Assembly: GCA_963706605.1 (NCBI GenBank)
Contig: OY970165.1
Location: 248,001-312,000 of the forward strand
DNA from: VRUE01 sp963706605
Lineage (GTDB): Bacteria; Actinomycetota; Thermoleophilia; Solirubrobacterales; 70-9
Direction: 5' to 3'
DNA: 64,000 nt
Positions 15,541 through 22,787 of this stretch are shown piece by piece; positions within the stretch are counted from its first letter, which is position 1; each line of letters starts with the position of its first letter. Under the pieces are notes generated by a model. That model was not told the origin of the DNA and made no database searches. It saw nothing but the letters and a program-made list of their open reading frames with translations. Both the position numbers and the translations under genes were made by a program.

Positions 15541-16728
15541 ATGCGGAATCTGGTCATTAATCCGAGGGAATCCGGTCGGTTCTTCGTCGGCGTCGCCGCC
15601 TTCGCGCTGATGCTGCTGGTGACCTGCCTCTTCGCGCTTGTGATCGGAGTCACCGATACACAGAAGGAGCAGGACGCCCTGCAGGTGAGCAGCGAGGTCG
15701 GGCGACTGCGCTCCGCCGCCCCCCGGACGGCACTGGGAGAGAACCGCAACTCCCACCGTCGCCTCAATGTGGCGAGCCGCGCCGCCGTCGTAGGCGCCGT
15801 GACGGAGCCGGCAGCAGTTGCGCCCCAGCCCACGGACAGACCGGACGACCAGTTGACCGCGATCGAGACCCCGCCCGCCCCAACCGAATCGCCACCCACG
15901 TCCGAACCACCCGCGCCCCCACCGGCGTCCGAACCACCCCTAGCGTCCGAACCACCCCCGGCGTCCGAACCACCCCCGGCACCGGAACCAACCCCAGCGC
16001 CGGAACCGCCGCCGCCCGCACCCGAACCGTCCCCTCAGCCGGAACCCGCCCCACCGCCACCTGAGCCTGCCGGCGAAATCCTCTTTATGGCCACCTTCGA
16101 TGCGGGGTTCGGCGGCTGGTACGTTCAGTCACTGCCCGGTCGCGCCACCACGCTCGCTTCCGATCCATTCGAAGGCCCGACGGCGGCCCACTTCGAAGTC
16201 CGTCCGGGCGACGTCGAGCCCGACACCGGCGCGCAGCGCTCGGAGGTCTCCGGGCCGACCTTCAAAGAAGGCGAAGACCTCTACATTCGGGATGCGATCC
16301 GGGTTCCGAGCGCCAACACCTTTGAAGGACCGTGGGAGATCATCCAGCAGCTGCATGAGGAGAACTGGAGTGGCTCGCCGGGGATGGCAGTTTTCCTCAA
16401 TTCCGAACCGGCCCTGCGAATCGGCGCCGGCGACGGATCACCCACTTACTGGAACAGCCCCCGAATCGAAACGGACCGCTGGTACGAACTCATCTATCGA
16501 GTCAACCTCTCCCAGGACCCAAGCGTAGGCTTCGTCGAAGTCTGGCTCGACGGCGTTCAGCAGTCGCTGCTGAACGGGCAGACCCGGATGTACGGGCAGA
16601 CCATGCAGATGCCCGAAACCTACCTCAAGGCCGGCATCTATCGCTCCGGGTCGAGCACCGGAATCAGCATCGTCGAACACGACAGCATCGTGGTCGGGAC
16701 CAGCCTCGCCGCCGTAATGGGCGCCTGA
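15541..16728 (+). CDS. Membrane-anchored polysaccharide-lyase-like protein, paralogue 2
   Basis: 395 aa from ATG 15541, which has GGGAG about 8 nt upstream; the longer frame from 15448 begins in the preceding hairpin. Layout: short cytoplasmic N-terminus, one transmembrane helix at about 15-37 (FVGVAAFALMLLVTCLFALVIG), an extracytoplasmic region, then a Pro/Glu/Ser linker of roughly 60 residues with repeats such as SEPPPASEPPPAPEP, then the same jelly-roll domain as its neighbours (DTGAQRSEVSGPTFKEGEDLYI, WEIIQQLHEENW, MPETYLKAGIYRS). The long rigid linker suggests the domain is presented away from the membrane through the envelope. Confidence 0.8.
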   Translation: MRNLVINPRESGRFFVGVAAFALMLLVTCLFALVIGVTDTQKEQDALQVSSEVGRLRSAAPRTALGENRNSHRRLNVASRAAVVGAVTEPAAVAPQPTDRPDDQLTAIETPPAPTESPPTSEPPAPPPASEPPLASEPPPASEPPPAPEPTPAPEPPPPAPEPSPQPEPAPPPPEPAGEILFMATFDAGFGGWYVQSLPGRATTLASDPFEGPTAAHFEVRPGDVEPDTGAQRSEVSGPTFKEGEDLYIRDAIRVPSANTFEGPWEIIQQLHEENWSGSPGMAVFLNSEPALRIGAGDGSPTYWNSPRIETDRWYELIYRVNLSQDPSVGFVEVWLDGVQQSLLNGQTRMYGQTMQMPETYLKAGIYRSGSSTGISIVEHDSIVVGTSLAAVMGA

Positions 16729-16841
16729 GCAGCCGCCCCGAAACGCCGGTCCCCAGTGCACGGGCCGTGTCGCGGGCTATTTGGTGCAGGTGACGGACAT
16801 GCGTCCAGTTAGGCCTCGCGCCGCTCGCGAGCTGCGCGCGA

Positions 16842-17888
16842 TTGGACGAACAGGTTCGCGTGAAAAACCTGCTCGGCGCACCCAAGACCACATGGAATCA
16901 GCGCACTGCTCGCACCTTCGCGCTGGTCGCAGCCCTCGCCTTCCTCGTCCCCCTGACGTTGGACGTCGGGGCGGCGCAGGCGCAACCCGAGGTCGTCGCA
17001 CCCACTTCCGCTCAGGACGGTCATGCACGAGCCGTTCGCGGCAAGGGGTCCGCCCACCTGACGCCCCGCAGGACGGCCGGGTCCCGCTGGCACAAGTACC
17101 GCTCGCCCGCCCCAGCCCCCGAACCAGCCCCTGCCCCCGAACCGACCCCGACCCCGACCCCCGAACCCACCCCGGCCCCAGCCCCAGCCCCCGAACCCAC
17201 CCCGGCCCCAGCCCCTGCCCCCGCTCCCAGCGGCACGGTCCTCTTCAACGGCAACTTCGACGCCGGCTTCAAAGGCTGGTACCTGCAGTCACTCAGCTCA
17301 CGGGCCACGCTCTTCTCCAGCGGCGCCTTTCAGGGAACTCAGGCAGCCCGTTTCGAAGTCCGTCCGGGCGACGTGGAGCCCGACACCGGCTCGCAGCGCT
17401 CGGAGGTCTCCGGGCCGACCTTCAAAGAGGGCCAGGACCTCTATTTCCGCGACGCCTTTCGAATCCCCGCCGCCAACAGCTACTCGGTGCCCTGGCAGAT
17501 CATCCAGCAGCTCCACGAGGAGAACTGGAGCAGCTCACCGGGAATAGCGGTCAGGCTCGAAAACAACCGCGAGCTGGAACTGGGTGCCGGCGACGGCTCG
17601 CCTACCTTCTGGCGGGGCCCCACCCTGCAGAGCAACCGCTGGTATGACCTGGTCTACCGGGTGAAGCTCTCCCAGAGCTCGAGCACCGGCTTCGTCGAAG
17701 TCTGGCTCGATGGTGTCCAGCAGAGCCTCGCCAACGGCCAGACCCGGATCTACGGGCAGACCATGCAGATGCCCGAAACCTACCTCAAGGCCGGCATCTA
17801 TCGCTCCGGGTCGAGCACCGGGACGAGCATCGTCGAACACGACGCGATCACGGTCGGCACCAGCTACGCTGCTGTGATGGGAAGCTGA
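16842..17888 (+). CDS. Secreted polysaccharide-lyase-like protein, paralogue 3
   Basis: 348 aa if TTG 16842 is used; GTG 16860 is an equally good start just before the signal peptide (TARTFALVAALAFLVPLTLDVGAAQA). After cleavage comes a basic stretch and a Pro-rich linker of EPTPTPTPEPTPAPAPA type, then the shared jelly-roll domain (DTGSQRSEVSGPTFKEGQDLYF, WQIIQQLHEENW, WYDLVYRVKLS, MPETYLKAGIYRS). A 51-nt block near the 3' end is identical in all three paralogues (15268-15318, 16597-16647, 17757-17807), which suggests recent duplication or gene conversion. The role is probably the same as its neighbours. Confidence 0.78.
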   Translation: MDEQVRVKNLLGAPKTTWNQRTARTFALVAALAFLVPLTLDVGAAQAQPEVVAPTSAQDGHARAVRGKGSAHLTPRRTAGSRWHKYRSPAPAPEPAPAPEPTPTPTPEPTPAPAPAPEPTPAPAPAPAPSGTVLFNGNFDAGFKGWYLQSLSSRATLFSSGAFQGTQAARFEVRPGDVEPDTGSQRSEVSGPTFKEGQDLYFRDAFRIPAANSYSVPWQIIQQLHEENWSSSPGIAVRLENNRELELGAGDGSPTFWRGPTLQSNRWYDLVYRVKLSQSSSTGFVEVWLDGVQQSLANGQTRIYGQTMQMPETYLKAGIYRSGSSTGTSIVEHDAITVGTSYAAVMGS

Positions 17889-17923
17889 CGCCGTCTCAAG
17901 CCTGCGGACCATCACGGCAGGAA

Positions 17924-17986
17924 GAAATTCCCGGAAACTCCGGGCGAGCGGTACGGAAATTCACGGAAACTCCGGCCACGCGGTAC
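17924..17986 (+). repeat. Tandem 31-bp direct repeat upstream of EPS genes
   Basis: Two copies, 17924-17954 and 17956-17986, both starting GAAATTC, sharing CGGAAACTCCGG in the middle and ending GCGGTAC; they differ at only about five positions. The 32-bp period is close to three helical turns. Likely protein-binding sites. Confidence 0.65.
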
Positions 17987-18263
17987 AGTGGTCTCGGCTG
18001 AGGTCAATACCTCAGCAGGGCGGGGACGTTGAGGACCGATTGACGTGAACGCCCATTTCCCCGATTTCATCGCGCGTCGTGGCCACCGGAGCCGTGATAG
18101 CGCTCCTTCGGAGGCCCAACACGACACGATCGTCGGAACCAGCGAGTCGAATATTCGTCCGGGGGGTTGTGTCGGGCGTGGTCAAATGCAAGGTCTGCTG
18201 CCGATCTTATAGGTGAGCGCTTGTTGCCGAAATGTTTAGCCAATGGAGATTCAGCTCGTTTAT

Positions 18264-18304
18264 CACTATTTTCTAGTTAAGCCCTGAAAATAGTGAAGCT
18301 TTTT
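18264..18304 (+). terminator. Intrinsic terminator/attenuator-like hairpin before EPS gene 1
   Basis: CACTATTTTC (18264-18273) and GAAAATAGTG (18286-18295) form a perfect 10-bp stem with a 12-nt loop, followed after AAGC by TTTTT. It lies 48 nt upstream of the sugar transferase ATG. It may terminate readthrough from the lyase genes or act as a conditional attenuator of the EPS operon. Confidence 0.55.
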
Positions 18305-18351
18305 CGTATTGCTCATATTTTCTTTACTAATTCACACCCTTAAGAAACCAC

Positions 18352-19827
18352 ATGGAGAGTACGACCGCAACCCAGACCCGCCGGCGCCATACGGTTTCCC
18401 TGCCGACCAGCAAGCCACCGCATAATTCGACGCGCCAGGCCAAACGGAGGGGCGCCGTGCTCGCCCGGATGCTCTACTTCGGCGATTCCCTTGGGGCGGT
18501 TATGGCAGCGACGATCGCGGTCATTTCGCTCGGCGCGGCGGCCACGCCCGCGGAGCAGATCGGCTACATCGTCTTCAGCGGCTTGATCTGGCCATTGGCC
18601 GCGTTCAGCATCGGCCTTTACCGTGGCGATCAACTCGCGGCTTGGGCCTCGGCCGTCTCGGAGGTTCCGCGCGCCGTCGTCGCGCTGCTGCTGATCACCT
18701 GGTCGTTGTTCGGGATCGCGTCGCTGCTCCAGCTCGAGAACGTCGTCGCGCTGACCTTCCTCACCGTGGCCGCGATCGCAATTTTTGCCGGACTCGCTCG
18801 CACCACCATCCGCGCCAGCCTGCACAGGACGCCTGAGCTGCGTCAGCGGACCCTGATCCTCGGCTCGGGAATCGTCGCCGGGCAGGTCGTCGACAAGCTC
18901 AAGGCCAACGCGCAGTTCGGCCTGGTCCCGGTGGGTCTGGTCGACGACGACGTGCATGACGTCGGCACCCCCGACCTTCCACGGCTGGGCTGCTTCGACG
19001 AACTCGAGTCGATCATCGAGACATCCGAAGTGGACCGCGTAATCATCGCTTTCTCGCGTGCCAGCCATGAGCAGTTGCTCGAGTCGATCCGCGCCTGCCG
19101 CGACGCCGGCGTGGTGATCGACATCGTGCCCCGCCTCTTCGAGTTCCTCGACGGGGTGCGGTCGCTCGACCAGGTCGGCGGCCTGCCGCTGCTCTCGATC
19201 GGCGCCGCTCGCCTGACCTCGGTGTCGATGAGCGCCAAGCGCGCACTCGACGTGATCGGATCGGCGCTGGCAATCGTCCTGCTCTCACCGCTGATGATCG
19301 CGATCGCGATCGCGATCAGGCTTGAGTCGCGCGGACCCGTCTTCTTCCGCCAGCCACGCGCCGGACGCAGTCGCTCAAGCTTCAGGCTGATCAAGTTCCG
19401 CTCGATGTACGTCGACGCGGAGCAGCGCAAGCAGGAGCTGGACACCCTCAACGAAGCCGATGACGGCGTCATGTTCAAGATCCGCGAGGATCCCCGCGTC
19501 ACGCGCGTCGGCCGCGCCCTTCGGCGCTACTCGCTCGACGAGCTGCCCCAGCTCTTCAACGTACTGAAGGGTGAGATGAGCCTGGTCGGTCCACGGCCGC
19601 TGATCTTCCCTGAGACCGCCGCGCTGGACGAGCACTGGCACCTGCGACGGCTCGAGCTTCGTCCCGGCCTGACCGGCCCCTGGCAGGTCTACGGACGCTC
19701 ACAGAGCCCGTTCCAGGAGATGGTCCGCTTCGATTATCAGTACGTGGCCGGCTGGTCGTTGGCACGCGACATCGAGATCCTGCTCGAGACCGTTCCCGCG
19801 GTGCTCTCCGGCAGAGGCGCGTACTGA
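18352..19827 (+). CDS. Undecaprenyl-phosphate sugar-phosphate transferase (EPS initiation)
   Basis: Polyprenyl glycosylphosphotransferase of the WbaP/CpsE type (491 aa) that loads the first sugar-1-phosphate onto undecaprenyl phosphate at the inner membrane face. Four N-terminal membrane segments (residues about 40-145), a Rossmann-like central domain (RTLILGSGIVAGQVVDKL), a fifth membrane segment (ALDVIGSALAIVLLSPLMIAIAIAI) and the catalytic PF02397 domain: FRLIKFRSMYVDAE, TRVGRALRRYSLDELPQLFNVLKGEMSLVGPRP and LRPGLTGPWQVYGRS. All the signature blocks are intact. First gene of the EPS region, preceded by the A+T-rich leader. Confidence 0.93.
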   Translation: MESTTATQTRRRHTVSLPTSKPPHNSTRQAKRRGAVLARMLYFGDSLGAVMAATIAVISLGAAATPAEQIGYIVFSGLIWPLAAFSIGLYRGDQLAAWASAVSEVPRAVVALLLITWSLFGIASLLQLENVVALTFLTVAAIAIFAGLARTTIRASLHRTPELRQRTLILGSGIVAGQVVDKLKANAQFGLVPVGLVDDDVHDVGTPDLPRLGCFDELESIIETSEVDRVIIAFSRASHEQLLESIRACRDAGVVIDIVPRLFEFLDGVRSLDQVGGLPLLSIGAARLTSVSMSAKRALDVIGSALAIVLLSPLMIAIAIAIRLESRGPVFFRQPRAGRSRSSFRLIKFRSMYVDAEQRKQELDTLNEADDGVMFKIREDPRVTRVGRALRRYSLDELPQLFNVLKGEMSLVGPRPLIFPETAALDEHWHLRRLELRPGLTGPWQVYGRSQSPFQEMVRFDYQYVAGWSLARDIEILLETVPAVLSGRGAY

Positions 19828-19831
19828 GTCC

Positions 19832-20617
19832 TCAACGCAGGCGGCGGATCGCGGCGATCGCCGGCGAGAGGATGAGGCGCTTGCCGGGCGCCGAGAGCTT
19901 CGCCTCGAAGCGACGCTCGCCATCTCGATAGTCGACGTTGATGCGAGGAATCGAGTGCGCGGTGGCCCGTCGCTGTCCGGTCTTGGTCGGGAGGCTGAAC
20001 GCGTAGCGGTAGCCGCAATCCGCCGCCGCTGCCGCGACGCGGTCCGACCACTCACCAAACGGGTAGGCGAGCGTGTCGCAGGCGCCCAGCCGCTCCTTGA
20101 CGCGGGAGCGCGACTCGCCAAGCTCCTCGCGAAGGGCGTCGTCATCCAACTCGGGAAGGTGCGGGTGGGTGAGCGTGTGGCTGCCGACCTCGAAGCCCCC
20201 CTCCTTCATCTCCTCCAGCATCGCCCAGGTGACCGATTGCATCGTCGCCGGGTAACGGCGGAGATCAGCCGCCACCTCGGGCCACTCGAGCGCGCCGCCG
20301 CGGTCGACCAGCGGCGGCAGGACGAACACGAAAGCACCGAACCCATATTCGCGCAGAAGGGGAAGGGCGGTCTCGAAGTTGTCGCGAAACCCGTCGTCGA
20401 AGGTCAGAAACGCGGTCCGGTGGTCGAGACCGCCGCCGGCAACCTCGGCAAGGGAACGCAGGTCGCCGGACCGAATGCCGTTCCGCCTCAGGCAGGCGAG
20501 CTGGCGCTCGAACAGGTCCGCCGAGATCGTCAGGTAGCGAGGGCCCTCCGGGGCGATCGAGTGGTAGCAAAGAAAGGTCGCCCTGGTGGAGCGGTTTCGC
20601 AGAAGACGGTCGCCCAC
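19832..20617 (-). CDS. Polysaccharide deacetylase (NodB/CE4 type)
   Basis: 261-aa metal-dependent deacetylase for N- or O-acetylated polysaccharide. The CE4 motifs are present: catalytic TFDDG at 72-76 and the metal-binding His pair in SHTLTH (147 and 151), then the LAYPFGEW block. No signal peptide is evident, so it may act in the cytoplasm on lipid-linked intermediates or be exported by another route. The GTG start at 20617 is preceded at 8 nt by TAGACT (20626-20631), on the opposite strand from the promoter of 20665, giving two divergent leaderless-type promoters in 47 nt. Confidence 0.88.
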   Translation of the reverse strand: MGDRLLRNRSTRATFLCYHSIAPEGPRYLTISADLFERQLACLRRNGIRSGDLRSLAEVAGGGLDHRTAFLTFDDGFRDNFETALPLLREYGFGAFVFVLPPLVDRGGALEWPEVAADLRRYPATMQSVTWAMLEEMKEGGFEVGSHTLTHPHLPELDDDALREELGESRSRVKERLGACDTLAYPFGEWSDRVAAAAADCGYRYAFSLPTKTGQRRATAHSIPRINVDYRDGERRFEAKLSAPGKRLILSPAIAAIRRLR

Positions 20618-20664
20618 GGGGCGGCAGTCTATGTTGGCGTCGAGACGACTACGCTCCGCGATCG

Positions 20665-21114
20665 ATGAGAGTCCTGCTCGTCTGCTCCCCCGGTGGCCAT
20701 CTGCAGCAGATGCTTGCCCTTGAGCCCGCCTGGCGCGGGATGGACCGAGCCTGGGTGACCCTGCCCGGCGCTGACGTGGGCTATCTGCTCACCGACGAGA
20801 AGGTGACCCTGGGCCACGGCCCGACCAACCGCAGCGTCAGACACCTGATCTCGAACATCGGTCTTGCCTGGGGCCTGCTTCGCCGTGATCGCCCCGATGC
20901 GATCCTCTCCACCGGGGCGGGCCTCGCGGTCCCCTTCTTCGTCATCGGCAAGCTGCTGAGGATCAGACTGGTCTACGTGGAGAGCGTGACCCGGATAGAG
21001 ACCATCTCCCTCAGTGGCAGGCTCGTCTACCGTCTTGCCGACCGCTTCTTCGTGCAATGGCCACAGGCCGCCGAACGGCGGCGGCGAGCTGTCTACGCGG
21101 GGAGCGTGCTGTGA
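20665..21114 (+). CDS. Alg14/PssD-like glycosyltransferase membrane subunit
   Basis: 149-aa protein matching the N-terminal half of GT28 enzymes, as in Alg14/PssD/EpsF: it starts VLLVCSPGGHLQQMLAL and has STGAGLAVPFFVIGKLLRIRLVYVES, the membrane-docking part. It recruits the catalytic subunit encoded by the next gene, whose GTG overlaps its stop (GTGA). In rhizobial PssD-PssE the pair adds glucuronic acid to the lipid-linked first sugar; that specificity is possible here but not shown by sequence. Confidence 0.88.
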   Translation: MRVLLVCSPGGHLQQMLALEPAWRGMDRAWVTLPGADVGYLLTDEKVTLGHGPTNRSVRHLISNIGLAWGLLRRDRPDAILSTGAGLAVPFFVIGKLLRIRLVYVESVTRIETISLSGRLVYRLADRFFVQWPQAAERRRRAVYAGSVL

Positions 21115-21569
21115 TTTTCGTGACGGTGGGCACGCACCACCAGCCATTCGAGAGGCTGCTCGACGCCCTCGACGCCCTCGACGACGAGCTGGTGGTCCAG
21201 TACGGGCCCGGGCAGCCGCCCGCCGCCGCGTCGCATGCCGAGCCGTATATGCCCTTCGACACGATGCTGAAGCGCTTCCGTGAAGCCGACACCGTGATCA
21301 CCCATGCCGGGGTCGGCAGCATCATCTGCGCCAGTCGCGAAGGACATGTCCCACTCGTGGTGCCCAGGCGCCACGAGCTTGGCGAGCACGTCGACGATCA
21401 CCAGGTCGAGCTGACCCGCGCGCTTGCCCAGCGGGGCAGCGTCGTCGCGGTTTGGGACGTGGACGAGCTGGCCGAGACCGTCGCCGCCGCACCCCCCCGG
21501 CGGCAGGCAGCGACAACCGCCGAACCGGCCCTCTGCCCGAGCGTACGGGACGCCCTGCTCAACGGATGA
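21111..21569 (+). CDS. Alg13/PssE-like glycosyltransferase catalytic subunit
   Basis: 152-aa C-terminal half of a split GT28 glycosyltransferase. Signature: IFVTVGTHHQPFERLL at the start and the UDP-sugar-binding block THAGVGSIICASREGHVPLVVPRRHELGEHVDDHQ. The start is GTG 21111, overlapping the stop of the Alg14-like subunit; the longer frame from 21057 would overlap that gene deeply. The 3' end overlaps the convergent GT4 gene by 11 nt. Confidence 0.88.
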   Translation: MIFVTVGTHHQPFERLLDALDALDDELVVQYGPGQPPAAASHAEPYMPFDTMLKRFREADTVITHAGVGSIICASREGHVPLVVPRRHELGEHVDDHQVELTRALAQRGSVVAVWDVDELAETVAAAPPRRQAATTAEPALCPSVRDALLNG

Positions 21570-22629
21570 GTTCAGCGTAGATCGCATCGAGGCGACCGTA
21601 CACGTCGTCGTCGGCGAGCCGCCTGACCCGTCCGGTCGCCGCTTCTCCCAGCTCCCGGCGGCGCTCGGGGTCTTCGACCAGGTCACCCAGGCGGCTCGCC
21701 AGCCCGGCCGGATCACCCGGTTCGACCAGTACGGCGTCGACCCCATCGGTGGCGACCTCGGGCACACCCCCGACGCGGCTCACCACGATCGGCAAGCCGC
21801 GGGCCATCGCTTCCAAGAGCGCGACCGGGAGGCCCTCTGAGAGCGACGGCATCACGAACAGATCGGCGTTCTTGAATGCCCGGTCCTTCGCCGCCTCGTC
21901 GAGCCACCCGCCCCAGCGCACTTGGTCCGGCAGGCTGTCGGGACCCTGACCGGGTCCGGCGAGGAGCACCCGTGCCCGGGAGCAGCGCTGCAACAGGGAC
22001 GGAAGAGCCTCCAGCAGCACCGCCCCGCCCTTGACCGGGTTGTCGAACCCGCCCAGATAGAGGATCTCGACCTCCTCGCGCTCCGGGCGCGGAACATTTG
22101 GAACGACCTGCGGAGGGGCGTTGGGCACGACGAGGATTTCCGCACCGGTCAGCCGCGCCCGCAGGGTCCCGGCGCTGCTAGCGGAAACGCTCAAGACCCG
22201 GTCCGAGGCGGCGAACGCCGCGCGGAGGATCCGGAGCCGCAACGGCCCGAGGCGATCGAGGAAGGTGTCGATATCACCGGAGCCGGCGTGGACGTGCAGC
22301 ACAACCGGGCGCCGCATCCCCTTCACCACCGCCACCACAAGCGCCTTGCGGTACATGCTTCCCCTGGCCGCCATGTGGACGTGCGCGATTCGCGGTCCGG
22401 GGCCGGCGCACCAGCGAGCCAGGGCGACCAGGGAGCGGCCAAAAAGCAGCAGCCTCCGGACCGGGTCGCGATCACGATAGGTCGGGATCGTCTCGAACTG
22501 GTACCGCTCCGCGAGCGGGGAACGCAACAGGGCTCGGACAACGGCGGGCATCCCCCCCGGCCCGTCAGGATCGGGTCCCAGCTGGGCTACCCGAACGCCC
22601 TGCCGGCCTTGTTCTGGGGATCCTGCCAA
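21559..22629 (-). CDS. Glycosyltransferase family 4 (GT-B)
   Basis: 356-aa cytoplasmic retaining glycosyltransferase. N-terminal acceptor domain begins RVAQLGPDPDGPGGMPAVVRALL (the glycine-rich GT4 loop). The C-terminal donor domain has VEILYLGGFDNPVKG, ADLFVMPSLSEGLPVALLEAMARGLPIV with the E-x7-E motif, and GDPAGLASRL. TTG 22629 is the apparent start, with TAGGCT 9 nt upstream. It is the only gene in its direction between the Alg13/14 pair and the Wzz gene. Confidence 0.87.
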   Translation of the reverse strand: MAGSPEQGRQGVRVAQLGPDPDGPGGMPAVVRALLRSPLAERYQFETIPTYRDRDPVRRLLLFGRSLVALARWCAGPGPRIAHVHMAARGSMYRKALVVAVVKGMRRPVVLHVHAGSGDIDTFLDRLGPLRLRILRAAFAASDRVLSVSASSAGTLRARLTGAEILVVPNAPPQVVPNVPRPEREEVEILYLGGFDNPVKGGAVLLEALPSLLQRCSRARVLLAGPGQGPDSLPDQVRWGGWLDEAAKDRAFKNADLFVMPSLSEGLPVALLEAMARGLPIVVSRVGGVPEVATDGVDAVLVEPGDPAGLASRLGDLVEDPERRRELGEAATGRVRRLADDDVYGRLDAIYAELIR

Positions 22630-22787
22630 ACGACGCCAAGCCTATCGGCGGAGGGCGATGGCCAGATGGCCGCGCCGGAGCACCGGACAGATCTGCAAGC
22701 GCGCTTGCGGAATTGTCGTCGAGCCGCAAATGGCCGATTGTCCGATGGGAGAAAAGTGCCGCTTTTGGCGCATATGACCCCGCTATT

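Larger units (their letters stand above)
17889..18351 (+). promoter_or_regulatory. 463-bp leader/regulatory region of the EPS cluster
   Basis: No convincing gene. It contains a 31-bp direct repeat (17924-17986), a hairpin GCTGAGGT-CAAT-ACCTCAGC (17997-18016), and from about 18190 onward becomes strikingly A+T-rich compared with the genome, with a second hairpin followed by a T-run (18264-18304). Candidate -10-like sequences (for example TACTAA near 18325) are present but not decisive. No c-di-GMP riboswitch signature was seen. Confidence 0.6.

Noticed and set aside
17889..18351. c-di-GMP riboswitch in the EPS leader
   Set aside because: No GEMM-type conserved core (for example the GGGCAAACC-like loop) was found, although c-di-GMP control would be plausible biologically.
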